64,000 nucleotides of DNA, taken from Flavobacterium taihuense. Lineage in GTDB: Bacteria; Bacteroidota; Bacteroidia; Flavobacteriales; Flavobacteriaceae. The notes under the pieces were generated by a model. The model ran no database searches. It saw nothing but the letters and a program-made list of their open reading frames with translations, and was not told the origin of the DNA. The stretch covers positions 1 to 64,000 of the forward strand of contig NZ_JAHWYN010000014.1 of NCBI RefSeq assembly GCF_019351435.1. Direction: 5' to 3'. The position numbers were made by a program, and so were the translations under genes. Positions 1 through 9,540 of this stretch are shown piece by piece (the first letter of the stretch is position 1; each line of letters starts with the position of its first letter).

Positions 1-80
1 AATGGACGATGCCTATTCAAAATTGGGGAATTGTTTTAAACCAATTTACCCTTATATTTGATAAAAGGCTCCGATTATAA
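1..80 (+). CDS. Transposase C-terminal fragment, IS256/Mutator-like (cut by window edge)
   Basis: An open frame with codon start at position 3 runs to a TAA at 78-80. It encodes a 25-residue tail beginning WTMPIQNWG and ending in FDKRLRL. The pattern of a tryptophan, then a second tryptophan seven residues later, then LNQF and a basic end, matches the C-terminus of IS256-family (Transposase_mut) DDE transposases, which move DNA by cut and paste. Only the tail is visible, so it cannot be told whether the full gene is intact. Confidence 0.6.
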   Translation, partial: WTMPIQNWGIVLNQFTLIFDKRLRL

Positions 81-127
81 AACCGAAGCCTTGACTTTTC
101 AACTTACACACTTTATGGGACAGTGTC
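1..127 (+). mobile_element. Right end of an IS256-like insertion sequence (partial)
   Basis: The window opens inside an insertion sequence. The last codons of a transposase end at 80. A probable terminal inverted repeat follows at about 103-127; read inward from 127 it begins GACACTGTCCCATAAAGTGT, the style of end seen in IS256/Mutator-type elements. The left end and most of the transposase lie outside the window, so target duplications cannot be checked. Family assignment is from memory of transposase C-termini and end style, not from a search. Confidence 0.6.
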
Positions 128-139
128 TATTTTTTTAAC

Positions 140-187
140 CATATAAGTCATATAAGTTAATAGAATCTAACTTATATGACTTATATG
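140..187 (+). terminator. 20-bp perfect hairpin followed by a T-rich run
   Basis: Positions 140-159 and 168-187 are perfect reverse complements with an 8-base loop. The arm is made of the doubled word CATATAAGT. On the plus strand it is followed by a T-rich tract, so it could end transcription from the insertion sequence. It also lies just past the stop of the minus-strand metallopeptidase, but that side lacks a clean U-tract. Confidence 0.6.
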
Positions 188-199
188 TTTTAATTTTTT

Positions 200-1855
200 T
201 TATTTTGCAACTTCTTTGCTCAAAACATAAAAATCTTTGTTTACTTCTACTTTTTCAATTTTTGAAGCAGTGGTAAATTCAGTCCATTCTGCTTTTGAAT
301 TCAAAATAACTTCAGTTCCGTTTAAGGATACTTTTACAGGCATATCAAAACCTGCAACAATATTCGTCCAACGGTATTTTAAAATGTTGTCCTGAAAAGT
401 ATATTCAAATGTTGGAATTCTAATGTCTCTCAAATATTGATTAAAGAATGGGTTTAAATCCATTCCTACTTGTTGACTCAAATAATCTTCAATTTGCTTT
501 GTTGTAACGGTTTGATGGTAAAAAGTACTATTTAAGCCTCTTAAGATAGTTCTCCATTTTTCGTCATTATTTATTAACTGGCGCAATGTATTAAGCATAT
601 TGGCACCTTTGTAATACATATCTCCTGAGCCTTCGTTGTTTACATCATAATGTCCAATAATAGGCTTGTCGTTTTCAATATTTTTCCGAATACCTCTTAC
701 ATATTCACCAGCAGCTTCTTTTCCATAATAATACTCAAGAAAAAGACTTTCTGAATAGCAAGTAAAGCTTTCGTGAATCCACATATCGGCGATGTCTTTG
801 TACGTAATGTTGTTCGCAAACCATTCGTGTCCCGATTCATGGATGATGATAAAATCAAATTTTAATCCCCAACCTGTTCCGCTCAAATCGCGCCCTAAAT
901 ATCCATTTTTAAAACCATTGCCATAAGTTACACAACTTTGGTGTTCCATTCCTAAGTAAGGAGCTTCCACTAGCTTGTAGCTATCTTCATAGAACGGATA
1001 AGGACCAAACCAATGTTCAAAAGCTTTCAACATCCTAGGAACATCTTTGAATTGTTCTTTAGCTTTTGCCAAATTATCTTTCAAAACATAGTAAGTACAA
1101 TCCAAATTGCCTTTTTCTCCTTTGTATTTCTCTGAAAAAGTAACATAATCTCCAATATTGATATTTACCCCATAATTATTGATTGGATTTTTCACTACCC
1201 AAGTATAGGTTTTGGTACCGTCTTTTAGTGTTTTTACATTTTGCAAACGACCATTCGAAACATCGATTAATTTCCCAGGAACATTCACACTAATTTTCAT
1301 TCCTTCTACTTCATCATACATATGATCCTTGTTTGGCCACCAAACACTGGCTCCCAATCCTTGGCAGGACGATGCTATAAAATTGTTTCCGTTTTTATCT
1401 TTTTTCCAAGTTAACCCGCCATCCCATGGTGGTCTAACGGCTACTTTTGGTTTACCATGATAAAAGATTTTTACTTCTTTTATGGCTCCTACATTTTGTT
1501 TTGAAACTAATGTTATAAAGAAAGCATTACCTTCTCTTTTGTATTTTAATGCTACACCATCTTGAGTAACTTTGCTAATTTCCATCGGATTTTGCAAATC
1601 AATTTGCATTATGCTATAAGTTTGTAACACTTTATATTGAATGGTATTAGATCCTGTAATTGTGCTATCTGAAGGATTTACTTTTACATCCAAATCATAG
1701 TGTTTTACATCCCACCATGCTCTTTCCTTGGTGATGCTACCTCTTAAAGAATCTTGTCTTGTGAAGACAACTTCAGATTTACCAAGAAGTGCTTGGGCTT
1801 GTATTCCATTAGTGATTAAAAATGCAATCAATAATAGTTTTAGATACTTTTTCAT
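200..1855 (-). CDS. M1-family zinc metallopeptidase, secreted
   Basis: A 551-residue exported peptidase of the M1 (aminopeptidase N) clan. A signal peptide covers about residues 1-21, ending in IQA. An N-terminal beta-sandwich domain is followed by the gluzincin catalytic domain. The zinc site is clear: HESGH at 339-343 with the third ligand Glu362 exactly 18 residues later. The substrate-recognition motif that is usually GAMEN or GMEN reads GMEH at 302-305, so the free-N-terminus recognition may differ from classical aminopeptidases. It is shorter than typical M1 enzymes and lacks the long C-terminal helical domain. It is probably periplasmic. A 29-codon ORF overlaps its start by ATGA. Confidence 0.85.
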   Translation of the reverse strand: MKKYLKLLLIAFLITNGIQAQALLGKSEVVFTRQDSLRGSITKERAWWDVKHYDLDVKVNPSDSTITGSNTIQYKVLQTYSIMQIDLQNPMEISKVTQDGVALKYKREGNAFFITLVSKQNVGAIKEVKIFYHGKPKVAVRPPWDGGLTWKKDKNGNNFIASSCQGLGASVWWPNKDHMYDEVEGMKISVNVPGKLIDVSNGRLQNVKTLKDGTKTYTWVVKNPINNYGVNINIGDYVTFSEKYKGEKGNLDCTYYVLKDNLAKAKEQFKDVPRMLKAFEHWFGPYPFYEDSYKLVEAPYLGMEHQSCVTYGNGFKNGYLGRDLSGTGWGLKFDFIIIHESGHEWFANNITYKDIADMWIHESFTCYSESLFLEYYYGKEAAGEYVRGIRKNIENDKPIIGHYDVNNEGSGDMYYKGANMLNTLRQLINNDEKWRTILRGLNSTFYHQTVTTKQIEDYLSQQVGMDLNPFFNQYLRDIRIPTFEYTFQDNILKYRWTNIVAGFDMPVKVSLNGTEVILNSKAEWTEFTTASKIEKVEVNKDFYVLSKEVAK

Positions 1856-1995
1856 GTGTTGATAATTATTGTTTTTAGTAGGTCACACGTAATTCGCATA
1901 TCGGCATTAGCGTTTGGTACCCCAATGATAGTAATGCTCATTTCATGTATTTGATAATTTTCTACCAAAACTACACACTTTTTTTATTTTTAGAA

Positions 1996-2038
1996 CCAAA
2001 AAAAAGCCCAAAAGCAATTAATTTTGCAATCGGGCTTT
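1996..2038 (-). terminator. Intrinsic terminator of the histidine operon
   Basis: On the minus strand AAAGCCC (2038-2032) pairs with GGGCTTT (2009-2003), with an inner GCAA/TTGC pairing, and is followed by a run of T residues. It lies about 65 bases past the hisIE stop and is the natural end of the operon. Confidence 0.75.
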
Positions 2039-2102
2039 AGCGTATCATAGTTATTTTAAAATTTAAAGTTTCAGTTCTTTGTTTGAAACTTCAAACTGAT
2101 TT

Positions 2103-2708
2103 TTATTTCTGACGGCTTTTCAAAACTTCAATCACGTCATTCAATTGAAAACCTTTGGCTTGCAGTAATATTAAATAGTGAAATAGCAAATCGGCACTTT
2201 CGCTCAAGAATAAATCATCGTTGTCATCTTTGGCCTCAATCACCACTTCTACTGCTTCTTCTCCCACTTTTTGTGCAATTTTGTTGATTCCCAATTTGAA
2301 TAAAGAAGCCACGTAACTTTTCTCGGAATCGGCATTTTCCCTTCTCGTTTTGATGGTGTTTTCCAGATTCGAAATAAAACCATATTCTTGCTTATTTTCG
2401 GTTGCCCAGCAAGTATCTGTACCTTTGTGACAAGTTGGTCCCACAGGTTGTACTTGAATCAACAATGTATCATTATCACAGTCATTTTTGATGTCAACCA
2501 AATTCAAAAAATTGCCACTCTCTTCCCCTTTTGTCCAAAGCCTTTGTTTGGAACGGCTGTAGAAAGTTACTTTTTTAGTATCTAAAGTTTTTTGGTAGGC
2601 CTCGGCATTCATATAACCAAGCATTAAAACATTTTTAGTTTCACTGTCTTGGATGATAGCAGGAATTAACCCGTGTGCGCTTTTTGAAAAATCTATGTCC
2701 ATATTCAA
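2103..2708 (-). CDS. hisIE: Bifunctional phosphoribosyl-AMP cyclohydrolase / phosphoribosyl-ATP pyrophosphatase
   Basis: A fused protein of 201 residues catalysing steps 2 and 3 of histidine synthesis. The N-terminal HisI half (about 1-110) carries WTKGEESGN and the metal-binding Asp and Cys cluster around CDNDTLL and GPTCHKGTDTCW. The C-terminal HisE half (about 115-201) is the helical pyrophosphatase with KVGEEAVEVVIEA. The length is normal for a HisIE fusion. It is the last gene of the operon, 29 bases after hisF. A second Met two codons in is an alternative start. Confidence 0.97.
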   Translation of the reverse strand: MNMDIDFSKSAHGLIPAIIQDSETKNVLMLGYMNAEAYQKTLDTKKVTFYSRSKQRLWTKGEESGNFLNLVDIKNDCDNDTLLIQVQPVGPTCHKGTDTCWATENKQEYGFISNLENTIKTRRENADSEKSYVASLFKLGINKIAQKVGEEAVEVVIEAKDDNDDLFLSESADLLFHYLILLQAKGFQLNDVIEVLKSRQK

Positions 2709-2737
2709 TTTTGGATTTTAGATTTAGGATTTTAGAT

Positions 2738-3493
2738 TTATATCCTAACTTCTATATTGTTATTTTTAAGTTCTTTTTTCAATGCTTTGATTTCTATTTC
2801 TTTAAAATGAAATACGCTTGCCGCCAATGCTGCATCAGCTTTTCCATAAATAAAAGTATCTACAAAATGTTGCATATTTCCCGCTCCACCAGAAGCAATT
2901 ATTGGAATATTGACTAATTCTGAAAGTTTAGCCAAAGCCTCATTTGCAAAACCATTTTTGGTTCCGTCGTGATTCATTGAGGTAAAAAGTATTTCTCCCG
3001 CTCCTCTATGTTCTACTTCTTGTGCCCAATCAAATAATCGAATTTCTGTAGGAACCTTTCCTCCTACCAAATGTACGATCCATTCTCCGTCGATTTGCTT
3101 GGCATCTATGGCTACCACTATACATTGGCTTCCGAATTTTTGTGCCAAATCATTAATCAACCTTGGATTTTTTACGGCAGAAGAATTGATAGAAACTTTA
3201 TCTGCACCATTTTGCAATAAAACTTCAACGTCTTCTACTGTCGAGATTCCTCCACCTACCGTAAACGGAATATTGATCGTTGCCGCTACTTTTCGAACCA
3301 AATCAACCAAAGTTTTTCTGCGTTCTTCGGTTGCCGAGATATCCAGAAAAACCAATTCGTCAGCACCTTCATCTGAATAAATTTTGGCCAATTCGACAGG
3401 ATCTCCTGCATCACGCAAATCTACGAAATTAACACCTTTAACAGTTCTTCCGTTTTTAATATCGAGACAGGGTATTATTCTTTTTGTTAGCAT
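2738..3493 (-). CDS. hisF: Imidazole glycerol phosphate synthase, cyclase subunit
   Basis: A 251-residue (beta/alpha)8 barrel that uses ammonia delivered by HisH to convert PRFAR into imidazole glycerol phosphate and AICAR. The catalytic aspartates are visible in CLDIKNG near residue 11 and VAIDAKQ near residue 130. Phosphate-binding glycines occur in TVGGGI and ASGGAG. The length is that of the family. It partners with HisH, encoded two genes upstream in the same operon. Confidence 0.98.
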   Translation of the reverse strand: MLTKRIIPCLDIKNGRTVKGVNFVDLRDAGDPVELAKIYSDEGADELVFLDISATEERRKTLVDLVRKVAATINIPFTVGGGISTVEDVEVLLQNGADKVSINSSAVKNPRLINDLAQKFGSQCIVVAIDAKQIDGEWIVHLVGGKVPTEIRLFDWAQEVEHRGAGEILFTSMNHDGTKNGFANEALAKLSELVNIPIIASGGAGNMQHFVDTFIYGKADAALAASVFHFKEIEIKALKKELKNNNIEVRI

Positions 3494-3500
3494 TTTTATT

Positions 3501-3575
3501 TTAGTTGTTGGTTGTTGGTTGTTGGTTATTGGTCAATGAAATAAACTATCAACCGACAACCGACAACTATCAACC
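3501..3575. repeat. hisA-hisF spacer: tandem word repeat forming an inverted repeat
   Basis: On the plus strand GTTGTTGGTTGTTGG-type repeats (about 3505-3532) face CCGACAACCGACAAC (about 3553-3567). The two arms can fold with 16 of 18 positions paired on the minus strand. On the plus strand the two mismatches become G-T wobbles. The right arm just overlaps the hisA stop. Confidence 0.6.
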
Positions 3576-4292
3576 TATTATATAATTTTCCAATTGTTTC
3601 AACGAAATTCGTCCTTCGTAAATGGCTTTCCCGATAATGGTGCCTTCACAACCTAATTCGGCTAATTTAGGCAATTCATCAAAAGTAGAAATTCCACCAG
3701 AGGCGATTAATTTTATTCCTTTGGCTTCCGTCAAAATCTTGGCATACAAATCAAAACTAGGTCCTTCTAACATTCCGTCTTTGGCAATATCGGTACAAAT
3801 TACATACTCAATTCCTTTGTTTTGGTAATCCTGAATAAATGGTACCAAATCTTCATCAGAATCTTCCAACCAACCCGAAACTGCCACTTTTTCGTTATTG
3901 GCGTCAGCTCCTAAAATAATTTTATCTGAACCGTATTCAGCAATCCATTTCTCAAAAATTGCTCTGTTTTTTACTGCAATACTTCCACCAGTGATTTGGT
4001 TGGCGCCACTTTCAAAAGCTATTTTCAAATCAGAATCCGCTTTTAAACCACCACCAAAATCAATTTTCAGTTTGGTTTGTGTAGCAATTTGTTCCAATAT
4101 TTTATAATTGACAATCTTACTTGATTTTGCACCATCTAAATCCACTAAATGTAAATATTCTATTCCGTGGGCTTCAAATGATTTAGCCACTTCCAACGGG
4201 TTTTCGTTGTATATGATTTTGGTGTTGTAATCGCCTTTGGATAAGCGAACACATTTTCCTTCTATAATATCTATTGCAGGGATTATTCGCAT
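3570..4292 (-). CDS. hisA: ProFAR isomerase (HisA)
   Basis: A 240-residue (beta/alpha)8 barrel that catalyses the Amadori rearrangement of ProFAR to PRFAR. The N-terminal catalytic Asp is seen in IPAIDII and the second in the CTDIAKDGM segment near residue 167. Phosphate-binding glycines are present in DFGGG and ASGGIS. It lies 7 bases after hisH and is followed by hisF. This order places the whole PRFAR-to-imidazole glycerol phosphate module together. Confidence 0.98.
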   Translation of the reverse strand: MRIIPAIDIIEGKCVRLSKGDYNTKIIYNENPLEVAKSFEAHGIEYLHLVDLDGAKSSKIVNYKILEQIATQTKLKIDFGGGLKADSDLKIAFESGANQITGGSIAVKNRAIFEKWIAEYGSDKIILGADANNEKVAVSGWLEDSDEDLVPFIQDYQNKGIEYVICTDIAKDGMLEGPSFDLYAKILTEAKGIKLIASGGISTFDELPKLAELGCEGTIIGKAIYEGRISLKQLENYIIG

Positions 4293-4299
4293 AATTTGT

Positions 4300-4887
4300 T
4301 TAAAGTTTAAGGTTTAAAAAGTTGTTTAAAATTTGCTCTCCAATATCACCGCTTTTCTCGGGGTGAAATTGTGTTCCGTAGAAATTATCATTCTCTAAAG
4401 CCGAAGAATACTCCAATTCATATTCAGTAGTTGCAATGGTTTCTTTGCAAATAGGGGCATAAAAACTATGGACCAAATACATATATTCATTCTCGGCAAT
4501 TCCTTTGAACAAATCTGATTTAAGATTGTAAATATTGTTCCAACCCATTTGGGGCACTTTCACTTTTGGAGAAAATTTCACAACATCTACATCAAAAATT
4601 CCTAATCCTTCCGTATTTCCTTCCTCAGAAGAATTACACATCAATTGCATACCCAAACAAATTCCGAATACAGGTTGTTTCAGCGTTGGGATCAAGGAAT
4701 CCAAACCGCTCTTTTTTAGCATTTTCATGGCATAACTCGCCTCACCTACGCCAGGAAAGATTACTTTGTCAGCAGACTTTATTTCTTCCGGATTATTGCT
4801 CAAAACGGCTTTGTATCCCAATCTTTCGATAGCGAACATAATGCTTTGAATATTTCCTGCTCCGTAATTTATGATTACTATTTTCAT
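4300..4887 (-). CDS. hisH: Imidazole glycerol phosphate synthase, glutamine amidotransferase subunit
   Basis: A 195-residue class I glutaminase that supplies ammonia to HisF. The triad is visible: the nucleophile Cys in GICLGMQ, and His and Glu in FHPEKSG near the C-terminus. The oxyanion strand segment FPGVGEA is present. The start follows a repeat-rich 68-base spacer after hisB. Confidence 0.98.
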   Translation of the reverse strand: MKIVIINYGAGNIQSIMFAIERLGYKAVLSNNPEEIKSADKVIFPGVGEASYAMKMLKKSGLDSLIPTLKQPVFGICLGMQLMCNSSEEGNTEGLGIFDVDVVKFSPKVKVPQMGWNNIYNLKSDLFKGIAENEYMYLVHSFYAPICKETIATTEYELEYSSALENDNFYGTQFHPEKSGDIGEQILNNFLNLKL

Positions 4888-4955
4888 TTTATAAACTTTG
4901 GGCTTTGAGCTTTGAGCTTTGGGCTGATTGCCGATAGCTGAAGTCTTGAAGCATT
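4888..4955. repeat. hisB-hisH spacer: tandem GCTTTGAG-type words
   Basis: The spacer holds four near-identical copies of an octamer-like word (GGGCTTTG, AGCTTTG, AGCTTTG, GGGCTG). It is inside the operon, so it is transcribed. Confidence 0.5.
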
Positions 4956-6092
4956 TTACAACATCCCTTTCGTACTCGGTAAAATCATTTTTTCTGTATC
5001 GCGTTTTACGGCTACTTTTATCGCTTTCGCAAAAGCTTTAAAGATGGCTTCAATTTTGTGATGCTCGTTGGTTCCTTCCGCTTTGATGTTTATATTGGCT
5101 TTTGCCCCATCTGAGAAGGATTTGAAGAAATGATAAAACATCTCTGTTGGCATTTTACCTACCATTTCACGCTTAAATTCGGTTTCCCAAACCAGCCAGT
5201 TTCTGCCTCCAAAATCAATGGCTACTTGGGATAAACAGTCGTCCATCGGTAAACAAAAACCATAACGTTCGATTCCTAGTTTATTTCCTAATGCTTTGGC
5301 AAAAACTTCTCCAAGCGCGATGGCAGTGTCTTCAATTGTGTGGTGTTCATCAACTTCTAAATCTCCTTTTACCAAAATTTCCAAGTCCATTTGTCCGTGG
5401 CGTGCAATTTGGTCTAACATGTGGTCAAAAAAAGCAATACCGGTTTCGATTTTACTTTTTCCGGTTCCATCCAAGTTCAGGTTGATGTAGATATCGGTTT
5501 CATTGGTTTTTCTTGAAATGCTTGCAGAACGCGCTTCGAGTTTCAAAAACTCATAAATGGCTTTCCAATCAGTTGACTGCAATACGATTATCTCGTCTAG
5601 TTCTTCTTTTTTACTTGAAACTTCAGCTACTCCCAATTCTTCTTCCAATTTCATAAAAATAGCTTTGGCTCCCAAGTTTTTAGCCAATTCTACATCGGTC
5701 AAACGATCACCTAAAACAAATGAGTTGGCTAAATCATATTCTGGGTTGTCAATATATTTGGTTAACATTCCTGTTCTTGGCTTGCGGGTTGGAGCATTGT
5801 CTTCCGGAAAAGAACGATCCACGAAAATGTCGTCAAAAAGAACGCCTTCGTTTTCAAAAGCTCTCAAAATAAAGTTTTGCGTTGGCCAAAAAGTATCTTC
5901 CGGAAAACTGTCGGTTCCCAATCCGTCCTGATTGGTTACCATCACCAATTCGTAATCCATTTCTTTTGCAATTTTTGCCAAATACTGAAACGCTTTTGGA
6001 TAAAATTCCAATTTTTCCAGGCTGTCTAGTTGATAGTTTTCAGGTTCTAAAACAATGGTTCCATCACGATCTATAAAAAGTACTTTCTTCAT
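4956..6092 (-). CDS. hisB: Bifunctional histidinol-phosphatase / imidazoleglycerol-phosphate dehydratase
   Basis: A 378-residue fusion like that of enterobacteria. The N-terminal HAD phosphatase (about 1-165) begins with the DRDGT nucleophile motif at residues 8-12 and contains a zinc-loop region. The C-terminal dehydratase (about 185-378) shows duplicated metal-binding motifs, [11 protein letters not shown] and [12 protein letters not shown], and DFGGRN. The two activities perform steps 7 and 9. It lies 4 bases after hisC, so the two are translated closely together. Confidence 0.98.
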   Translation of the reverse strand: MKKVLFIDRDGTIVLEPENYQLDSLEKLEFYPKAFQYLAKIAKEMDYELVMVTNQDGLGTDSFPEDTFWPTQNFILRAFENEGVLFDDIFVDRSFPEDNAPTRKPRTGMLTKYIDNPEYDLANSFVLGDRLTDVELAKNLGAKAIFMKLEEELGVAEVSSKKEELDEIIVLQSTDWKAIYEFLKLEARSASISRKTNETDIYINLNLDGTGKSKIETGIAFFDHMLDQIARHGQMDLEILVKGDLEVDEHHTIEDTAIALGEVFAKALGNKLGIERYGFCLPMDDCLSQVAIDFGGRNWLVWETEFKREMVGKMPTEMFYHFFKSFSDGAKANINIKAEGTNEHHKIEAIFKAFAKAIKVAVKRDTEKMILPSTKGML

Positions 6093-6096
6093 TTTC

Positions 6097-7143
6097 TTAA
6101 GCTATTAATGCCTCAATTAATTTTTTATTTTCTTCTTCTGTTCCAATAGTCAAACGCAAACAATTATCACATAAAGGCTGAGTTGTTCTGTTGCGGATTA
6201 CGATTCCTTTAGCAATCAATTCATCATATCTTTTATTGGCATCATCTACTTTAATCAATATAAAATTGGCTTCCGTTGGATAAATTTTTTCAACGTATTT
6301 TACATCAAGTAATACTTTAAGTAATGCTGACCTTTGCTTTATAATTGCAGTGATTTCAGATTGTATGGCATCGGTATCATCCAATCTTTCCACAGCTCTT
6401 TTCTGAGTTAATTCGTTTACATTGTAAGGTGGTTTTATTTTGTTCAAAACCGCGATTATTTCTGCTGAAGCATAACAAATTCCCAAACGAATCCCTGCCA
6501 AACCATAGGCTTTTGAAAGAGTCTGAGTAATAATCAAATTAGGATATTGATCAATTTTCTTCAACCAACTCTCTTTTTCTGAAAAGTCAATATACGCTTC
6601 GTCTATCACGATCAAGCCATTGAAATGTTCCAACAAAGTCGTAACGCTTTCTTCCGAAAAAGAATTTCCTGTTGGGTTATTCGGCGAACACAAAAAAATC
6701 ATTTTCGTATTATCATCAATTGCCTTGAAGATTTTTTCAATTTGAGGTTGAAAATCGGTCGAAAGTAATACTTCTCTATTTTCTACGGCATTGATATTGG
6801 CTAATACACCATACATTCCGTAAGTAGGTGGCAAAGTAATTACATTATTAACTTTTGGCTCACAAAACGCTCTAAAAATCAAATCCAGTACCTCATCACT
6901 ACCGTTTCCTAATAACATTTGGTTCGGATTTACTTTGTGCTGCTTTGCAAGGATACTTTTTACCGAAGCTTGTTGCGGATCAGGATAACGGTTTACTCCA
7001 TTAGCGTAAGGATTTTCATTGGCATCCAAAAAAACCATATCAACGGTGTCAAAATCCTCAAATTCATCTCTTGCAGACGAATATGGTTTTAAGACCTTAA
7101 CGTTGTCACGAACTAAACTATCTAAATTAAAACTATTTATCAT
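6097..7143 (-). CDS. hisC: Histidinol-phosphate aminotransferase
   Basis: A 348-residue fold-type I PLP enzyme that transfers the amino group from glutamate to imidazole acetol phosphate. The PLP-binding lysine is in [14 protein letters not shown]. Other conserved parts are the CSPNNPTGN loop, the VIDEAYIDF aspartate that contacts the pyridine nitrogen, and NGSDE near the N-terminus. The length is typical. Confidence 0.97.
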   Translation of the reverse strand: MINSFNLDSLVRDNVKVLKPYSSARDEFEDFDTVDMVFLDANENPYANGVNRYPDPQQASVKSILAKQHKVNPNQMLLGNGSDEVLDLIFRAFCEPKVNNVITLPPTYGMYGVLANINAVENREVLLSTDFQPQIEKIFKAIDDNTKMIFLCSPNNPTGNSFSEESVTTLLEHFNGLIVIDEAYIDFSEKESWLKKIDQYPNLIITQTLSKAYGLAGIRLGICYASAEIIAVLNKIKPPYNVNELTQKRAVERLDDTDAIQSEITAIIKQRSALLKVLLDVKYVEKIYPTEANFILIKVDDANKRYDELIAKGIVIRNRTTQPLCDNCLRLTIGTEEENKKLIEALIA

Positions 7144-7249
7144 TTTTTTTATTTTTTTAGACGAAAGAAGTAAAGATGCTAGATTAAAGACTCGATCTTC
7201 AATTGCTCAATTTTATTCTTCTTATAGTCTTGCTTCTTGTCTCTATTCT
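7144..7249. other. hisC-hisD spacer, pyrimidine-biased with repeated words
   Basis: The 106-base spacer contains repeated TTCTTCTTATAGTCTTGC and CTCTATTCT words on the plus strand. Their partial complements are AGAAGTAAAG and TTAAAGACT. I see no start codon or ORF of note. It resembles the other repeat-built spacers of this operon. Confidence 0.4.
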
Positions 7250-8533
7250 CTATTCTAAACTCTTCAGTCGTAAAGTAACAGCATTTTTGTGCGCTTGTAA
7301 TCCCTCGGCTTCAGCCATAATTTCAATCGCTGAACCAATGTTTTGAATTCCAATTGGGCTTATTTTCTGAAAAGTCATTGATTTGGTAAAACTATCCAGA
7401 TTTACTCCGCTATAATTTTTCGCATATCCATTTGTTGGTAAGGTGTGATTGGTTCCTGAGGCATAATCACCCGCGCTTTCAGGAGTGTAATTTCCAATAA
7501 ATACAGAGCCGGCATTGGTAATGTTATCAACGTAAAAAGCTTCGTCTTTGGTGCAAATAATAAAATGTTCAGGGCCGTATTCATTGATAAGTTCTAAAGC
7601 GATTGCATCATTTTCGACGAAAATCAATTTTGAATTCACAATGGCTTTTTCTGCAATGGCTTTTCGGGGAAGAACCTCCATTTGTGAATGAATTTCCAGT
7701 TCGACAGCGTCAATCAATGTTTTTGAAGTCGAAACTAAAATTACCTGGCTGTCAGTTCCGTGTTCGGCCTGGGACAATAAATCGGATGCTACGAAAGCAG
7801 GAACGGCAGTGTCATCAGCCACAATCAACAACTCGGATGGACCTGCTGGCATATCGATAGCGACTCCAAATTGAGTAGCCAATTGTTTGGCAACCGTTAC
7901 GAATTGGTTTCCAGGTCCGAATATTTTATAGACTTTCGGAATTAATTCTGTTCCAAAAGTCATTCCTGCGATGGCCTGAATACCTCCCACTTTTAGAATT
8001 TTGGTGACACCACACAAATAAGCTGCATATAGAATCGCTGGATTGATATTTCCTTTTTTATCTGGAGGCGAACACAATACAATTTCGTTACACCCTGCAA
8101 GATTAGCGGGTACCGCTAGCATCAATACTGTTGAAAATAACGGGGCAGTTCCGCCTGGAATGTATAAACCAATTTTTTGAATTGGTCTTTTTTCCTGCCA
8201 GCAGTTTACCCCTTCAATAGTCTCAACGATAACCCGATTTGTTTTTTGGGCAGCGTGAAATTTTTCAATATTTGATTTTGCTAACTGAATAGCTTCTTTT
8301 AACTCTATAGAAATAGTTGCAATTGCAGTTGCAATTTCGGTTTGGGAAACTTCCAAATCTGGAACTGAAACACCATCAAAAAGAGACGTATATTTTGCAA
8401 CAGCAAAATCTCCTTTTGACTGTACTTCCTTGAAAATTCCTTTTACAGTTGCTTCGATATCATCAACTGTTTTAGTTGGTCTTTCTAAAATAGCTGACCA
8501 AGTTTCTGGTTTTGGGTTGTATATTTTATTCAT
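7250..8533 (-). CDS. hisD: Histidinol dehydrogenase
   Basis: A 427-residue zinc enzyme that oxidises histidinol to histidine in two NAD-dependent steps. The signature region around GPGNQFVTVAKQL and the zinc-ligand segment AEHGTDSQVILV are present. The catalytic Glu/His pair lies in YGPEHFI. The C-terminal SGTNHTLPTNGYA segment is also conserved. It is separated from hisG by a hairpin-bearing spacer. Confidence 0.98.
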   Translation of the reverse strand: MNKIYNPKPETWSAILERPTKTVDDIEATVKGIFKEVQSKGDFAVAKYTSLFDGVSVPDLEVSQTEIATAIATISIELKEAIQLAKSNIEKFHAAQKTNRVIVETIEGVNCWQEKRPIQKIGLYIPGGTAPLFSTVLMLAVPANLAGCNEIVLCSPPDKKGNINPAILYAAYLCGVTKILKVGGIQAIAGMTFGTELIPKVYKIFGPGNQFVTVAKQLATQFGVAIDMPAGPSELLIVADDTAVPAFVASDLLSQAEHGTDSQVILVSTSKTLIDAVELEIHSQMEVLPRKAIAEKAIVNSKLIFVENDAIALELINEYGPEHFIICTKDEAFYVDNITNAGSVFIGNYTPESAGDYASGTNHTLPTNGYAKNYSGVNLDSFTKSMTFQKISPIGIQNIGSAIEIMAEAEGLQAHKNAVTLRLKSLE

Positions 8534-8544
8534 TTTTTTATGCT

Positions 8545-8640
8545 TTATGCTATAAGCTGTAAGCTTTAAGCGATTTAAATAACTTCTAGCCTTAGTAAGA
8601 AAGCTTGCGGCTTATTGTCTAAAGCTTATAGCTTCTAAAG
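8545..8640. repeat. hisG-hisD spacer: inverted repeat of GCTATAAGCT words
   Basis: GCTATAAGCT near 8549-8558 pairs perfectly with AGCTTATAGC near 8624-8633. Further AAGCTTTAAGC and AAGCTTGCGGC words lie between. The spacer is transcribed with the operon and could form a hairpin in the mRNA. Confidence 0.55.
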
Positions 8641-9492
8641 TACCATTTTTTCGATTGGACAAACTAAAATTCCTTCGGCACCAACTTCTTTCAAGCGGTC
8701 GATTACTTCCCAAAAAGTGTCTTTGTCAATTACCGAGTGTACACTACTCCATCCCTCTTGCGCCAATGGCAAAACGGTTAAACTTCGCAATACAGGAAGG
8801 ATCTTTCCAACGGCATCGATTTTGTCATTTGGAATATTCATCAAAATGTATTTTGATTTTCTAGCTCTTAAAACCGATTCAATTCTGAATTTTAAGGTGT
8901 CAATTATTTTTTGAGATTCAGGGCTTACTTTTGGGGAAACTGCTAATACCGCTTCACTTTTGAAAATAACCTCAACTTCTTTCAAATTATTCTTGAACAA
9001 AGTACTTCCGCTAGATACGATATCTACAATAGCATCAGCCAAACCTATATTTGGAGCAATTTCTACCGAACCTGATATTTGGTGAATGTCAACAGTAACG
9101 CCTTTAGAATTAAAAAAATTAAGAACTGTGTTGGGATAAGAAGTCGCAATACGCATACCATCTAAATCTTTAACTGATTTGTAGTCAAATGTTTTAGGAA
9201 CGGCTACAGATACTTTACATTTTGAAAAGCCTAATTTTTGAATTACTTCAATGTTTTTACCTTTTTCAACTAATAAATTATCTCCAACAATAGCAATATC
9301 AACTACTCCATCGATTAAATACTGAGGAATATCCGAATTTCGTAGATATAAAACCTCTAAAGGAAAATTGGAAGCTTCTGCTTTTAATTGATCTATTCCA
9401 TTATCGATTGAGATACCCGCGTCTTTTAGGATTTGGATGCTTTCTTCGTTTAAACGTCCTGATTTTTGAATTGCAATTTTAAGTGTACTCAT
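8635..9492 (-). CDS. hisG: ATP phosphoribosyltransferase, long form
   Basis: A 285-residue HisG_L enzyme that commits PRPP and ATP to histidine synthesis. The catalytic domains (about 1-210) carry DIAIVGDNLLVEKG and the PRPP-loop segment DIVSSGSTL. The C-terminal domain (about 215-285) is the ferredoxin-like regulatory domain found only in the long form, which binds histidine for feedback inhibition and removes the need for HisZ. It is the first structural gene, 115 bases downstream of the leader peptide stop. Confidence 0.97.
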   Translation of the reverse strand: MSTLKIAIQKSGRLNEESIQILKDAGISIDNGIDQLKAEASNFPLEVLYLRNSDIPQYLIDGVVDIAIVGDNLLVEKGKNIEVIQKLGFSKCKVSVAVPKTFDYKSVKDLDGMRIATSYPNTVLNFFNSKGVTVDIHQISGSVEIAPNIGLADAIVDIVSSGSTLFKNNLKEVEVIFKSEAVLAVSPKVSPESQKIIDTLKFRIESVLRARKSKYILMNIPNDKIDAVGKILPVLRSLTVLPLAQEGWSSVHSVIDKDTFWEVIDRLKEVGAEGILVCPIEKMVL

Positions 9493-9540
9493 TTTTAGTT
9501 TTTTAGTTTGTTGTTTAAATTAATGCCTGAGTACAAAGAA

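Noticed and set aside
3501..3575. Possible CRISPR array in the hisA-hisF spacer
   Set aside because: The repeat unit is only about 7 bases with no spacers; it is a tandem word repeat. No CRISPR array was seen anywhere in the window.
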